Origin: Cryptomeria japonica
Lineage: Eukaryota > Streptophyta > Pinopsida > Cupressales > Cupressaceae
Reading direction: 5' to 3'
Length of the DNA stretch: 64,000 bases
Assembly (NCBI RefSeq): GCF_030272615.1
Contig: NC_081414.1
Coordinates: 916,555,648-916,619,647, forward strand
Shown: in pieces, positions 1-11,803 of the stretch
Position numbering within the stretch: the first letter of the stretch is position 1
Layout: each line of letters starts with the position of its first letter
Made by a program: the position numbers and the translations under genes
Notes under the pieces: model-generated
Databases searched by the model: none
Told to the model about the DNA's origin: nothing
The model's input: only the letters and a program-made list of their open reading frames with translations

Positions 1-612
1 ATATATTTTTCTATCTTGATTTTGGGTATGGTAGTTGTGAAATGTTATATTTTCAATTATTTTTGGATTGGCCGATATATTTTTATAGTTGGAATGAAAT
101 TATATATTTATATGGCTTTCTGAGCTTGTCGTGGGTTGCCTGGTTTGGATTATTGGATTTGAATTTGGAATTGGAGCTTGGATTTGTATTGCACTTCAAC
201 AAATTTCATTGTCCATTTTTTGGTATTACTAGGTTGGAGAAATTTTATCCCTCTTGGTATTTTGCTTTCAAAAAAGCTTGTCTATGAAAGATTGTCTCTG
301 GATGGGAAATTGATAATTTTTATTGGGTTAAATGGTATTTATAAATATATACATTTAGTTATACTGGGATGAACCTTGGCTCAAATGTACCTATATAGTC
401 TTGATTTAATGTTAGGGGCATGGATGCTATTCTACCTGTGCATGTACTGCCATGAGTTTTAGTTGCTTTGCTTATATTGGTTTGAGAATTTTGGTTTTTC
501 ATTGTTGCTCTTAAATGTGTTGCACTTCTATTGATATGTTTTAATATCACTTGGGGCCTTGATATTTACCTTGGTTGTAAATTTTATACTTTTGTTTCTT
601 GAGCTCTTGTCA
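1..612. other. Unassigned AT-rich repeat-like DNA
   Basis: No gene is supported here. Short open frames up to 81 codons exist but have no recognisable domain or codon structure. The composition is T-rich and resembles the flanks of the tandem array that follows. Confidence 0.4.
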
Positions 613-944
613 AATGCACTAATCGGTTAAATTCACTATTGTATTTAGTATTTGTGCTAGAGTTTATAATAGATGCGTTGCACTATTGTGCAAAAGCGCT
701 ACCCTATGTGTTAAAAACACTACAAAGACTAGTAAATGTGCTGTAGAGTTAACTGTATGTGCTACAATATCTATCATATGTGCTAGTTTACCTAGTGGAT
801 GCACTATACTGCAAATCATATGCGCTACCCTGTGATCTGTATGCATTGCAGAATCTATTGTAGACACTACAAGATTATATGGATGCATTGTAGAGTGTAA
901 TGTGTGCGCTATTTCACTATTCAAATGTGTTGTACTACCTAGTT
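613..944. repeat. Degenerate 21-bp tandem repeat array, about 16 units
   Basis: Direct reading aligns 13 consecutive 21-bp units from 672 to 944, two more full units at 630-650 and 651-671, and a partial unit at 613-629. Each unit begins with a variant of TATGTGCTAC (for example tatgcgctac, gatgcattgc, aatgtgctgt, tagacactac) followed by about 11 variable bases. Spacing is exactly 21 bp through the 13-unit block, with no indel. On the minus strand the period shows as histidine every seventh residue in an 86-codon frame, but that frame is a by-product of the repeat. Units are well diverged, so the array is old. A minisatellite inside a retroelement 3' region is possible; the host element is not identified. 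Confidence 0.85.
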
Positions 945-3390
945 TTACTTTTTTATGATATTTTCTCAGTATGAGTTGGTTTTTCAGAGTTTACATTTGT
1001 ACCAGAGGCTACTTTCAAGATCCTTTATGTTGTTTCATATTTGCATTTATTGTCAAATGTTGTTTATTGGTATTTTGTGATTGACCAAGAGGTATTTGCC
1101 TTGCTTTGAATATTTGTACATTTCCTTATTCTAGCAAGATGGTTTTACCTTTCTAAGGATGCTTGTAATATCTTATAATAGAGTAAGAGGGTTCGTGCCT
1201 TGCTCATGTTTATAGTTTCTCTATGAGGCTCTTGGTTACTTTGGTGAATTGGTTTTAAGGCTCTTTGGCTATTGATTCATTTATGGAGGTTTTCATGTGG
1301 ATATTGTTTTGAGGATTTGATGAGCCTCATTATTGTATTGTTGTTACCCTAAGGTCTTGAAACATGGTTAGGGGGAGTGGGATTTCATATGTCGGTTGAG
1401 GTCACATGAGAATAGGCCATCAAGAGGTTCCTTGCAAGGATTCTTGTGGGTCTAGACTTTTAGGAGCTCATGAAAGTTTTCCTTATGTAATCAAGTGGTA
1501 ACCTTAATAATTAATTAGATGGGTTGGATAATTAGGATTCATCTAATCAAGATAATAAATTTTAGCTTTGTGCCCCATCTCATAGCCCTTGAGGTATGAC
1601 TTGGGATGAGCTTGGGAAGGCCATAGAGATGGCAAACCAAACTCCCTTGATTCTCACATAGGTTGAGATGATTCTGCATGTCTATCAGGGGTGTGGATCA
1701 CCCTTCTTTGTGAGGGTAGCATGCGATGACACTCTTCCCTACATGTGTCCTTGTTCTTTATGCCATGATTGTTGATTAGCCTCTATGAGTTTTATACTTT
1801 TGATTTAGTCTTGTGTGGTGATTTGGATTATGGTTTATATGGTTATTGTTGTGTCTATGTCCTTTGGTTGTTAGGTGTTAGCCTAAGTCTAGAGTGTGTG
1901 TGGGACCTTGTGTAATCTCCTAGCACGGGGGCTGGTTCCTTATTGGTTCCACATGGTCAGGTGATTTGATGCCTTCTTCCATTGGGATGTTCTTAATTGG
2001 ATGCTCTCATGTGTAGATGTGGATTCTTTATATCTTCAATTTATGGATGGATTCATAGAACAAATTGTTGTATACCTTTATAGAATGTAATCTAATTTTG
2101 TAATATGTTTCACATGACATTTATAATAGTAGGATAGGAAATTATGTATCATGAGATAGTTGTATTTGTAGATTGGAAAACTATGTATCTTGATATAAGA
2201 AGATCTTGTACTCATATGTAATGGAAAATAATGTAGTAGGTTGTGATCAAGATTCTTATAATAGAACATGTTGTTGTAATCCTTGGTGAATCTATGTTGT
2301 ATCTTGGATATTTAGTATCTATGTATATAGGGATTAAGGTTCATGGACAAATAACGATGTTGTCTGGATTAGAAATATGTTTACCTTATGTGATTGAATT
2401 GGAAATTATGCTTTATATTTGATGTTCGGATATGCATGGATAATTGATGGTTAGGATATTATGTATTAGATGTAATGCGGTATTGTAATCTTGTGAGAAG
2501 TAAGAACATGATTACCTTAATTAATAGCAATTATGGTATTTATTTATTAATAGAAGCATTCTCTTAGTGTTCCTATCTTTAGATATAGTTTATGCATTGA
2601 GTATTATGTGTGGATGTATGGCTGTTTTTATTGAATAAAATAGATTAGACACATTGTAGGTTATGATGGTATATTGAATGATAAAGATAATAAGATAAGA
2701 GATGGTATTGGTTAGTATTCAAGTGTTTGTATGACATTTAATTAATGATTATATCCTAGACATGTGTGATGCATTAAGATATGGAGAGGATAGTGATTAT
2801 GCCTTAAAAGGATATTTAGTATGCATTATGTTATGGAAGTAAAAGGGATTAGGAACGTTTGGAATTGGTGTTTAAAAATGAACCTAGAAGAAATAATTGA
2901 TAATTGGATTTAATGAAATATAATTATGATAACTTAGTTAAATGGATGGTCTCTTATGTTATTGTGAGAAGCAAATGTTAGGATTTGGGATGCAGATTCA
3001 AATGAAGATGTAGAATGTGATGAAATTCTATGATGCTAGTTATGTTCATGTAATTAGTGTTGTATTAGGCAATGGCATTCAGATACCCTAGGGAATGTTA
3101 AATGATAAGTTGATATTTATTATGCTTGCGTATTGTGTTCATATGATTGTTGTAAATTGATCATGTGTATGTTTAGTAGATGTTGATCAATTGCACATGT
3201 GTATTTTGAGTTATACGTGTTGCATAGGTTAAGTATTTAAAAATAATAATTTACCTTTATTTGTTAGTTAGTTGGTTAATTTCTCTAGGGTATTTTGGTG
3301 GGCATTACATGTTTTGAGCATGTAGGGTTGTTTTCACAAACAAGGATTTCTCTTCTTCTTTCTTTTCTTGCTTCTTATTTTTCCAAGTCA
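945..3390. other. Unassigned repeat DNA, possible decayed gypsy LTR
   Basis: No coding region is supported. A purine-rich tract with a run of G near 1369-1382 is followed near 1390 by TGTCGGTTGAGG, which could be a polypurine tract and LTR start. A TACA near 3309 could be the matching end, giving an LTR of about 1.9 kb. There is no second copy in the window to prove it, so this is a weak reading. The rest is AT-rich with no recognisable domain. Confidence 0.25.
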
Positions 3391-3876
3391 TTATTGAATC
3401 CTCCTTTCTTTTGATAGGAACATTTGAACTTTCTTATTTTGTCTTGGAGGTTCAACAAAGATGGTTATGAAAAAATGGGTTGTATGACCAAAATTGTTGT
3501 ACTTGTAACACATAATATCATAATCCATTAAATGAGAAAATAAATTATAATTCCTTTGAGTGAAACTAGGAACATTCCTTGTATGACTCCTACAATTTAT
3601 TGCTTTGTGACCAAACATATAACATAAGAAACAATATCCATTAAAACAATAATAAAGCCTAAGCATATATGGTTGTCTTTGATGAAAAGAATTTCTCTAA
3701 TTGTCCTTGTTTTCCTTTGAAGGTGGGTTGGTTCTTTGTGAATTTTCTCTCTTCTTCTTGACTTCCTCCTTGTTGTTGTTGTCCTTGGTTGAATTCATTA
3801 GAGACTTGATATAACTTCTTGGCTTGCCTTCAACTACTTCTCTTGATGAATCCATAGTCTTTTGAACTTGTAGCCT
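3391..3876 (-). pseudogene. Ty1/copia gag remnant with CCHC zinc knuckles
   Basis: The minus-strand frame contains CFLCYMFGHKAINC, a complete C-x2-C-x4-H-x4-C nucleocapsid knuckle. About 35 residues later comes a degenerate second one, CYKYNNFGHTTHFF, in which the second and last cysteines are lost. Upstream is a basic, asparagine-rich stretch in the same frame, interrupted by one stop near 3697-3699. Paired knuckles spaced by a short basic linker occur in copia-type gag proteins. No protease, integrase or RT follows, so this is an isolated fragment. It differs from the other copia elements in this window, which have one knuckle. It cannot be functional. Confidence 0.6.
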
Positions 3877-4099
3877 CTAGTGATTGTTCTTACATAAAGC
3901 TAAGACCAATTTTATTGAGTGGAGGTTTTTGTGAATTGATAAGTTTATCTAGTTTATTAGTGCTTTTATCAAAATTTCAAGACAAGTACTTGATTTTCTT
4001 AGACTAGTTGAGAGGAGAAGGGATCTTGGGATTTCACATAATTGGGGATACTTCTTCCTCTAGACTAGTACAACTGTAATCAGGGTCTATGGTACCCCA

Positions 4100-5696
4100 A
4101 TGACACCTCATGTCTTACCCAAGTTTGTGCCACTCAGAATTGCATTCTTTGAAGTCATTTGGTAGCTTGACCAGATCAACCATGTTGATTTTAGAAGACA
4201 ACATAAGTCATCCTTGTTCCCCACTCAACCTAGATTTGCAGATTTCCATGCAATAAAGAAGGGAGAATTGGATCAAGTCTATGCACTTCTAAGGAAGTAT
4301 AAGATGAGACATAAAGATACAATAAAATATGACCTAGATGGTTTTGTGAGGAGTCTCATGCCCTCATTCATACATGAGGATATAATAAGAGAAGATATTA
4401 CAATAAATTGTCCAACTTTTGAATTACAAAGTGAAAGAAAGAAATAAATGGGACATGGTGATAAGAGATGAAGACTTAAGAAGAGAAAGGGATCCCAATT
4501 TCCTTTGTTTCTTTGATGATGAGCCTAATTATTGGAAAATAATTAAAAACAAGATCATGTCTGTAGAGACACTTTTGAAAATTGAGATTATAAAGGTAGG
4601 CAATTAGCCTCAAGTTTCAGAAGAACCTTCAACTAAAAGGAAAAAGTTATTTGAAGTGCCAAAGAAGGAGACATCACTAAAGATCATAGAGGCATAAGAG
4701 GTTGAAATATTTAGGCAACATGAAGAGCAATAGGTTGGGTATTCTCTTGTTGATTATCCTTCACCAACTCCATCTTCCCCACAAAACCAAGTTCAAAGGT
4801 ATATAGTTCATGCTAGACCAAAAGATAGATCAATTGAAAGGTTGCATGTGGGAGATGATTCGACTGGTGATGTTAGGGCACTAATAAGTATATAGTTTCT
4901 CAGTAATGAATTTTTTATTAAAACACAAGAGTTTAGAGGTTGTGTTTTCTCATGAAAAAGAGAAGAATATGAGAAAAGGATTAAGGAAGAAATGAAAAAC
5001 TTGCCATCATTAGAATGGGATTAAGTTGAGGAAAGAGTGAGGAATAAATTCAATGCCAATGTTGATGGTATGACAATTGAGAAAGAAAAACAAATTGTCA
5101 AAGATGTAGGAATGTTATTATTCCCAGGATGGGATATAGGTACTGCAATGATATTCCATGTTGCAAGGAGTGAGAGTAAAACTATGTTTCAAAGTGAGGA
5201 GTAGATTAAGAATGAAATGCCAGGATTAATTGTAAATCCAAAATATGGATTATGGTCACTATGGGCCCTAGATCCTCCAACATAGAAGCCTAATTTATTT
5301 TAAAGTTATGACCAGTTTAAAGGTAGTGCTATGGTGAAAAGCATTTTTGACACATGCCCCCAAGAAGCTGCAAACTTGGCAGTAAACAAAACAGAGTTTA
5401 GTAGAGCAGTTAAACTTAAGTTGCACAATGATCATGAGGAACTAAAGAAGAAGCTTATGAAATTAATTGTTAAAAATCAAGCTTTGAAGAGGCAAACTAA
5501 TTCCTTGAAGGTAGGAAATGTTCCTATTATTCAAGGGGCATCTACTTCTGATAGTACATCAAATGCTGATAGAGAAGTGCTGATTTCTAAAATTAAAGAA
5601 TTAAAAGAGAAGATTGAAGAAGACAAGAGATTAAAAGCATCTCTTTCAAATGTAATCATAACATATATCATTGGTCAAAGGGTAACAAGAATAAAT
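4100..5696 (+). pseudogene. Unrecognised decayed ORF with C-terminal coiled coil
   Basis: A first block (4100-4444) reads from ATG through MTPHVLPKFVPLRIAFFEV, one in-frame TAG, then about 75 residues. A second block in another frame runs from 4419 to 5696 with several in-frame stops, mostly TAG, so the original protein exceeded 500 residues. The last block (from 5331) begins with a FDTCPQEAANLAV-type segment and ends in a lysine/glutamate-rich heptad-like region that probably forms a coiled coil. The frame is cut off at 5696 by the LTR of the copia element, whose first bases supply the stop codon. I do not recognise the family; a retroelement gag-like protein is possible, but no protease, RT or zinc knuckle is visible. 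Confidence 0.5.
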
Positions 5697-7087
5697 TGAT
5701 GAGTAATGATGAACAACAGATACCCTAACCGATACTGAGAGGGGGGGGGGGGTGAAGCAGCACAGACAAAAACTTTCTCAACAACTTCAGTTAAAGCAAC
5801 ATCAACTGGTTGTCACCATTACTGAACTTAACCATGACAATACCGATTAAACACAGTAAGACATCAAACACCATAAACTAAAAAGTTTGAACACTTTGAA
5901 TACGATCAATACTTGATATCAACTTCACCCATAAACATATGCATGTGGTATACCAGTAATACCATAACCTATTAACTTTGCATGCATAATCTTTCAACCA
6001 AATAATTCATAAACATCACATGAAAAATGCATAACACATAACACACGGATTTTTCACGTGGAAACCCAAATGGAAAAACCATGGTGGGGATGAATACCCA
6101 CAAGCTTGTTTTTGAACTCTTTTGAAGCTTGCCCTGTTATGAGCCTAATCCGGTTAAAGACTTTACAATAAGGTTCTGTTAGGAACCGATCCTGTTAGAG
6201 ATCACCTGGTTAAGGGATGGCTATATACCCTGTTAAAGGTTACCTCGCTAGAGGATTTGAAGAACTCAATGATCTTGAGTCACCTAGTTAGAGGTTTTAC
6301 AATAAGCCTGTTAAAGCTACCCGGTAAAGGGATTTTCCAACTGTTGAAATGACTAGAAGACAACAGGTAAAACTTCTGATCTGATAACAACACTACATGC
6401 CAAGGTAGATCCTTTTCATTTCTACTCTGCAATCACACTCTGCAGTTCTCCACTCAGTTTGGCAAGTATCTTATCACTTGTATACACACACTTTTTCCAA
6501 CAACTTTACAATAACAAACATTGTTGACCTTATAGACAACAGTTAGGTTGGTAGCATAAACCCTAAACCCTAAGCATCTTAGGTTTACAACATAGGCGGT
6601 CCAATCCTGACCATCCAAACACATTACATAGAGCATTACAATTTCAAATAGATCACAAGACAATATGAATCATTCATTCATCACCATACATAAGAATCAG
6701 TAACTCATCACGCTTTCTTCTCATACCACTAAGAAGAATGATCATTCCCGAGGTAGACTTCAAACATGGTCAATCTTCTCATGCAAGATTCTTAAAGAAA
6801 TCCTTCACATGCACAAAGATGATGTGACACCTCGATCTCATTCACATCTCTTAGCTAACTCATCATAGAGTATCATCAATTGCATCACATAAGATGGATC
6901 GCCAAACTGATAACCCTAGAGCTGAGACTACCAACCGGTAGTCATACTTAGTGAAACCCCGACACCGGTTCACTGCATCTCCTCATACCTCTTCATATTG
7001 GTTCACTTGAACTTATTGACATCAATGACAACATACAATATCATCATATCAACATGTCGGTTCATCATATGCCAATAATATCTAACA
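5697..7087 (-). repeat. Copia element 3' LTR, complete
   Basis: On the minus strand the LTR starts TGTTAGATATTATTGG and ends TACTCATCA, giving TG...CA termini and 1391 bp. A TATA-like tctataagg lies at about 6528-6537 (minus). The segment near 5743-5752 is a poly-G run on the plus strand. A closely related LTR of 1408 bp lies at 51691-53098 with its TATA-like site at the matching place. Confidence 0.85.
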
Positions 7088-7101
7088 ATCTCCCCCTTTG
7101 A
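7088..7101 (-). promoter_or_regulatory. Polypurine tract of the copia element
   Basis: On the minus strand CAAAGGGGGAGAT lies immediately before the 3' LTR start. This is the plus-strand priming site expected there, and an equivalent tract lies beside the second copia LTR at 53099. Confidence 0.7.
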
Positions 7102-7459
7102 CATTGATGGCAATACTTAGTGTAGCATTGCAACTGAAAACATCATAGACCATTGTATCTACATCATCGGATATCTTCTCCTATATACATAAGATATCTT
7201 CTCCCCATACATCAGATATCTTCTCCCCCTTTGACAACAATGCCAAAGTGAAGGCACAAGCTTCCAGAATCTACTATGTTGTTCCCCCTATGGAGTAGCA
7301 TCCTTCAACACATTAATCCTGAAAGATTTGTCACTATACTAATTGACTGATGCGAAGCACACAACTTTAGTTGACTTCATGAAGGGGCAGAACCCCTAAT
7401 TCACCTCTCAAATAGGTAAATATAGTCTTCGATAAGGGCTTAGTGAATATACTCACTAG

Positions 7460-8200
7460 CTACTCCTTACTGGAAACATGTTGTAGTACAACCTCCTTAT
7501 TCTGAACTTTCTCTCTCAAGAAGTGATATTTAAACTCAATGTGCTTAGTTCTAGCATGCAATACTGGATTCTTAGAAATATTTATTGCACTTGTGTTGTC
7601 ACAAAATATATTCACCGATTTAGATACAGGTACTTTGAAACCTTCCAATACATGCTTCATCCAAATTGCTTGAGTGCAGTTCATAAATGTTGCCACATAT
7701 TCTTCTTCAGTTGTAGATTGAGAAGTACAACTTTGATTCTTACTTGTCCATGATACTAATCTTCCACCAAGAAAGAACGCTCCATCGGTTGTGCTTTTCC
7801 GATCGTCCACATTACCTGCCCAATCGACATCGGTATATACCTTGAGATTATAGTCACCATTATATGGATACCACAATCCATAGTCAACTGTTCCTTTTAG
7901 ATATCTAAGAACCCTTTTGACAGCTACCAAGTAGAATTCTCTTGAACATTTCTGAAAATGAGCTACTATGCCCACTGCATGAGCAATATCTGGTTTGTTG
8001 TGCACCACATAGTGTAGCTTACCGATCATTGACCGGTACTCCTTTTCATTCACTAGTGTTGAATAATCTTCCTTAGTCAGTTTACAACCGGTCACCATTG
8101 GTGTACCAACCGATTTGCTTTCCTCCATGCCAAAAGTCTTCAATACCTCTTTGACATACTTGGACTGGGTAATAAAGATACCCTATTTCATTTGCTAGAT
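7460..8200 (-). pseudogene. Copia RNase H domain
   Basis: The frame from 8143 contains GTPMVTG, then RSMIGKLHYV, KPDIAHAVGIVAHF and RVLRYLKGT, the conserved linker between copia RT and RNase H. RNase H follows with VYTDVDWAGNVDDRKST (first Asp), SQSTTEEEYVA (Glu) and FCDNTSAINISKNP (second Asp), and a C-terminal HARTKHIEFKYHFLRE motif. Catalytic residues look intact. It is separated from the RT domain by three in-frame stops near 8160-8200. The frame ends at a stop at 7460 just after SSKE, a little short of the usual copia tail. Confidence 0.9.
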
Positions 8201-8935
8201 CTATAAACCAATAAAGAACTTTATCTCTCCAATCAAAGACATCACAAACTCTTTCTTCATTTCATCTACAAACGCATGACTCATTTTATCATCTACTCCA
8301 AAGATTATATCATCCACAAACACTTCATAGATCAGAATTTGATCACCTTTTGATTTCAAGTAGATGTTGCTATCTTCACTTGTTCTCTGAAATCCAATCT
8401 TCACAAGATGAGAGTGTAATCTTTCATACCATGCCCTAGGTGCTTGTTTCAGTCCATACATGGCTTTGTGTAATCTACACACCATGTCACTATCTTCTGA
8501 TAAGGCAAACCCTTCTGGTTGCTCTATATACACTTCCTCTTCTAGGATTCCATTCAGAAAAGAAGACTTCACATCCATCCAATAAACCTTAAATCCCTTA
8601 AATGCTACAAATGCAAGTAGCATTCAGACACCTTCTAGTCTAGCCACAGGAGCAAAGGTTTCTCCATAGTCTTCTCCCTCCTCCTGAGCGTATCCCTTGC
8701 ATACAAGCCTAGCCTTGTTCCTGATAGCTGTGCCTTCTTCATTCAACTTATTCCTGAAGACCCTTTTGGTACCTATGACATTTTTATGTTCTGGTCTGGG
8801 AACCAAAGACCATGTTGCATTCTTTTCTATATGGTCTAGCTCCTCTTCCATTGATTTAATCCAGTCTTCATTTGTAAGAGCTTCTCTGGAAGTCTTGGGT
8901 TCAAATTCAGAAATCATGTAAGAGTTCTCCTTCAC
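8201..8935 (-). pseudogene. Copia reverse transcriptase domain
   Basis: The first block (8935-8624) contains [30 protein letters not shown] and [20 protein letters not shown], the standard copia RT start. A TGA after LEGV precedes MLLAF; it is readily explained as CGA to TGA. The second block (8623-8201) contains MDVKSSFLNGILEEEVY, GLKQAPRAWYERL and the catalytic FVDDIIFG (family usually YVDD). The polymerase motif is therefore preserved, but the nonsense codon and the stops at the 3' end break the protein. Confidence 0.9.
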
Positions 8936-9043
8936 TTTTCTTCTTGTGAGTATCCCTACATCTTTATCTCCTATGATTTGCTTTGGATCATGATGTAGCT
9001 TTACATATCTAGGAATGACTCTAGCTTGATCTGCTAGCTTTTC

Positions 9044-9986
9044 TTATTCTCCTTCACTTACGTCTTCTTCTTCTCTTACTACAGCTTCTACTGGTACAGG
9101 AACACTGAGATCTTTACAAGTTTCTTTCTTAACCGGTTCCCAAAAGGCTATACCCGGTTCATCTTCCACTTCTACGCTGCATGTTTCCTCTGGTTCCTCA
9201 GGGGATTCATCAACCCTAACATTGATACTTTCAACAATCTTTTGTGTTTTATTTTTGTAGCACTTGAGAGCTTTTCTCTTAGTGGAATATCCCAGAAATA
9301 TTCCTTCATCACATTTTGCATCAAACTTGCTCAAATGCTCACCTCTCTTGATATAGCACTTACTACCAAACACTTTAAAGTAACTCACAGTGGGAGTTTT
9401 ACCGGTCCAATACTCATAAGGGGTTTTATCTTTTCCTTTTTTTGATGAGTACCCGGTTCATAGTATAGACTGCAGTGCTCACCCCTTCTCTCCAAAAAGT
9501 GTGAGCAACCTTTCCTTGGATCAACATTATTCTAGCCACTTCAACTACAGTTGTGTTATTTCTTTCTGCTATGCCATTCTATTGTGGTGTCCTTGGGGCA
9601 GACAAATGTCTCTTGATACCATTATCTTCACAATACTTATTGATTTCATCAGAAGTAAATTCTCCTCCTTGATCAGTTCTTAGGCATTTTATCTTTTTAC
9701 CACTTTCTTTCTCTACTAATGCTCTGAAGGCTTTGAACTTTCCAAACACTTTAGATTTGTCTTTCAAGAATGTGACCCACATCATTCTTGAACAATCATT
9801 AGTAAGAATCATAAAATACCTATCTCCCTGAATACTTCTAGTTTTCATAGGACCATACAAATCAATATGCACAAGATCAAGTAAATTTTCTGCTGAGAAA
9901 GAATTACCTTTAAAAGTTGAGGAAGACATCTTCCCAAGTTGACATTCTCTGCACAAAGAATTCTCAGGTTTGTTCAGCAAAGGCAA
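9044..9986 (-). pseudogene. Copia integrase domain
   Basis: The frame from 9986 begins just after the HHCC region (CRECQLGKM) and contains VHIDLYGPM (first catalytic Asp), CLRTDQGGEF (second) and the SAPRTPQ motif. A TAG follows at about 9579, where copia integrases have a glutamine before NG.AERKN. The third catalytic residue is still visible beyond the stop. After a frameshift the C-terminal part resumes at 9388 with SYFKVFGSKCYIKRG and FDAKCDEGIFLGYS, typical of the integrase C-terminus and hinge. Non-functional because of the nonsense codon and frameshift. Confidence 0.88.
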
Positions 9987-11471
9987 TCATCTTACCTCCT
10001 TGATCTTACCGGCTTTAACAATATTGTCAAAGTTCATATGACAGAGTCTCCTATGCCATATCCAACTATCATCAAGCTTAGCCATTAGACACCGACTTAT
10101 CTTGGCATTCAACTGAAATAGGTTACCTCTAGTCTGCTTACCGGTGGCAATAAGTTCACAACTCTTCCCAATTATACTGCAGACTCCACCTTTGAATTCC
10201 AGAACTAGTCCTTTGTCATTCAGCTGAGCAACACTCAACAGGTTATGCTTAAGACCTTCTACCCAGTAGACATCATCTGCACTACTCTTTCCATTCAGTG
10301 AGATGGATCCTTTACCTTTCACCAAGCATGGTGCATCGTTGCCAAATCTGACAACACCTCCATCATATTCTTCTAGAGACAGAAAATTTCTCCGGTCACC
10401 AGTCATGTGATGAGAACACCCACTATCTATAATCCACTCATTAGAGTTTTCAATGCGAGAGACAAGTGCTTTCTTGTCAGACACTTCTTCCTTTACTGCT
10501 ACAAACACTATGTATTCATTTTCTTCATCCTCTGATTCTTCATCAGTGACACCTTCATCCACAACAACTAGACAATTTCTTTTGTTTCCTCCTTTATACT
10601 TTCTAAACCTCTCTGGTTTATCCTTATTGTCATTGTTAGGACAATTAACAGCTATATGTCCTATCTTGTTGCAAGAAAAATATTTCAAAGGAAGTTTACC
10701 TCTATATTTTCTAGTTCCCTTCGGAAGTCTTTTAGCAAGAAGAGCTTCAAACTTCATTAGAATCTCTTCATCATCCATATCTCTGCATTGTCTGGATTCA
10801 GAACTGGTACTAGTTTCTTTTCCTTTTCTGGATGTTACAGTAGATGCTTTAAAGGCAGACTTAGTCTTTCGAACACTACCATCATAGCTATTCAACTCAT
10901 ATGTAGTTAACTTTGCAATAATAGAATCTAAGGTACCTTGGTTTTTATCAATAGATCTTAGTTCTTGGATAGCAGCAACTCTGATTGCATAGATTGGTAA
11001 CAATGATCTAAAGACTTTACTAACAACAGTGGTATCATCAATCATTCCACCAACGCTTTTGATATCACCAACCACAATATTAATCCTAATACCCTACTAC
11101 TAAATGGTCTCACCTTCAACCATCCTCATATCCTCAAATTTACCTCTAAGGATTTCTTCCTTAGCTTAATTTACATGCTCATCACCACCATAGATGTTTT
11201 CCAGTGTATCCCATACATCCTTAGGTGTGTCCTTGTCTTGTACATCAATAAACTCAATATCTGGCAGGCTATTGATAAGGGCTTCCATGACTTGCACATT
11301 TTCCTGGATCTCTCTCTTCTGAACACCAGTCAAAGTGCCAGTGGGAGCTACATAGGCATTCTCAACATAGCTCCAGTGTTGAGCACCCATACTCTTGATG
11401 TAAATCTTCATTCTATCCTTCCATATCTTAAAGTTATCTCTATTAAACCTAGGACCTTCCCTCTTCATCAT
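9987..11471 (-). pseudogene. Copia gag, zinc knuckle, protease and GAG-pre-integrase
   Basis: The gag N-terminus starts at ATG 11471 (MMKREGPRFNRDNFKIWKDR) and is broken by a TAA near 11166. A second block (11075-9987) carries the end of gag, a nucleocapsid knuckle that has lost its first cysteine (KYFSCNKIGHIAVNC, Tyr where Cys is expected), the aspartic protease active site WIIDSGCSHHMTGD, and a GAG-pre-integrase segment with SWIWHRRLCHMNFDNI. Protease Asp is present. Stops at 11166 and about 11100, and one at 9987 before the integrase, show that the single polyprotein frame is broken. Confidence 0.88.
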
Positions 11472-11528
11472 TACAACAAGATCTTTTACCTCAAGCGGTT
11501 AAGCTTATATCACCGAGGACCTGGAGGC

Positions 11529-11540
11529 GCTCTGATACCA
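11529..11540 (-). promoter_or_regulatory. Copia primer-binding site (initiator tRNA-Met)
   Basis: On the minus strand TGGTATCAGAGC lies two bases after the LTR end. This is the classic plant copia primer site, complementary to the 3' end of initiator tRNA-Met. It fixes the inner boundary of the 5' LTR at 11543. Confidence 0.9.
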
Positions 11541-11542
11541 AT

Positions 11543-11803
11543 TGATGAATAATGATGAGCAACAGATACCCTAACCAGTACTGAGAGGGGGGGGGGTGAA
11601 TCGACACAGACAAAACTTTCTCAATAACTTATCTAGTTAAAACAACACCAACTGGTTGTCACCATTACTGAACTTAACCATGACAATACCGGTTAAACAC
11701 AGTAAGACATCAGACACCATAAACTGATAAGTCTGAACACTTCAAATATGATCAATACTTGATATGAACTTCACCCATAAACATATGCATGTGGTATACT
11801 AGT
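11543..11803 (-). repeat. Copia 5' LTR, truncated
   Basis: The 261 bp match the outer part of the LTR at 5697-5957. Identity stops at GTGGTATACTAGT, where the Tat LTR begins. The corresponding intact sequence at 5957 continues with AATACCATAACC. The remaining 1.1 kb is missing from the window. Confidence 0.88.

Larger units (their letters stand above)
5697..11803 (-). mobile_element. Ty1/copia LTR retrotransposon, 5' LTR truncated by a nested insertion
   Basis: Minus-strand order is partial 5' LTR (11803-11543), primer-binding site (11540-11529), gag, protease, integrase, reverse transcriptase, RNase H, polypurine tract, and full 3' LTR (7087-5697). Integrase before RT defines copia. The two LTRs share their outer 260 bp with roughly 10% mismatch by eye, so the insertion is old. 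It landed inside the pseudo-ORF that ends at 5696, and was later hit by the Tat element at 11804. The rest of the 5' LTR is not found beyond that element, so it has been deleted. Several nonsense changes and a frame break make it non-autonomous. Lineage (perhaps Tork-like) is a guess. Confidence 0.92.

Noticed and set aside
664-924. 86-codon minus-strand frame with His every seventh residue
   Set aside because: The pattern is fully explained by the 21-bp tandem repeat; no protein-like composition otherwise.
613-944. Possible CRISPR-like array
   Set aside because: Contiguous degenerate 21-bp units without conserved repeats and unique spacers, in a plant genome.
10453-10887. 144-codon plus-strand Ser-rich frame
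   Set aside because: Antisense of the copia gag/protease region.
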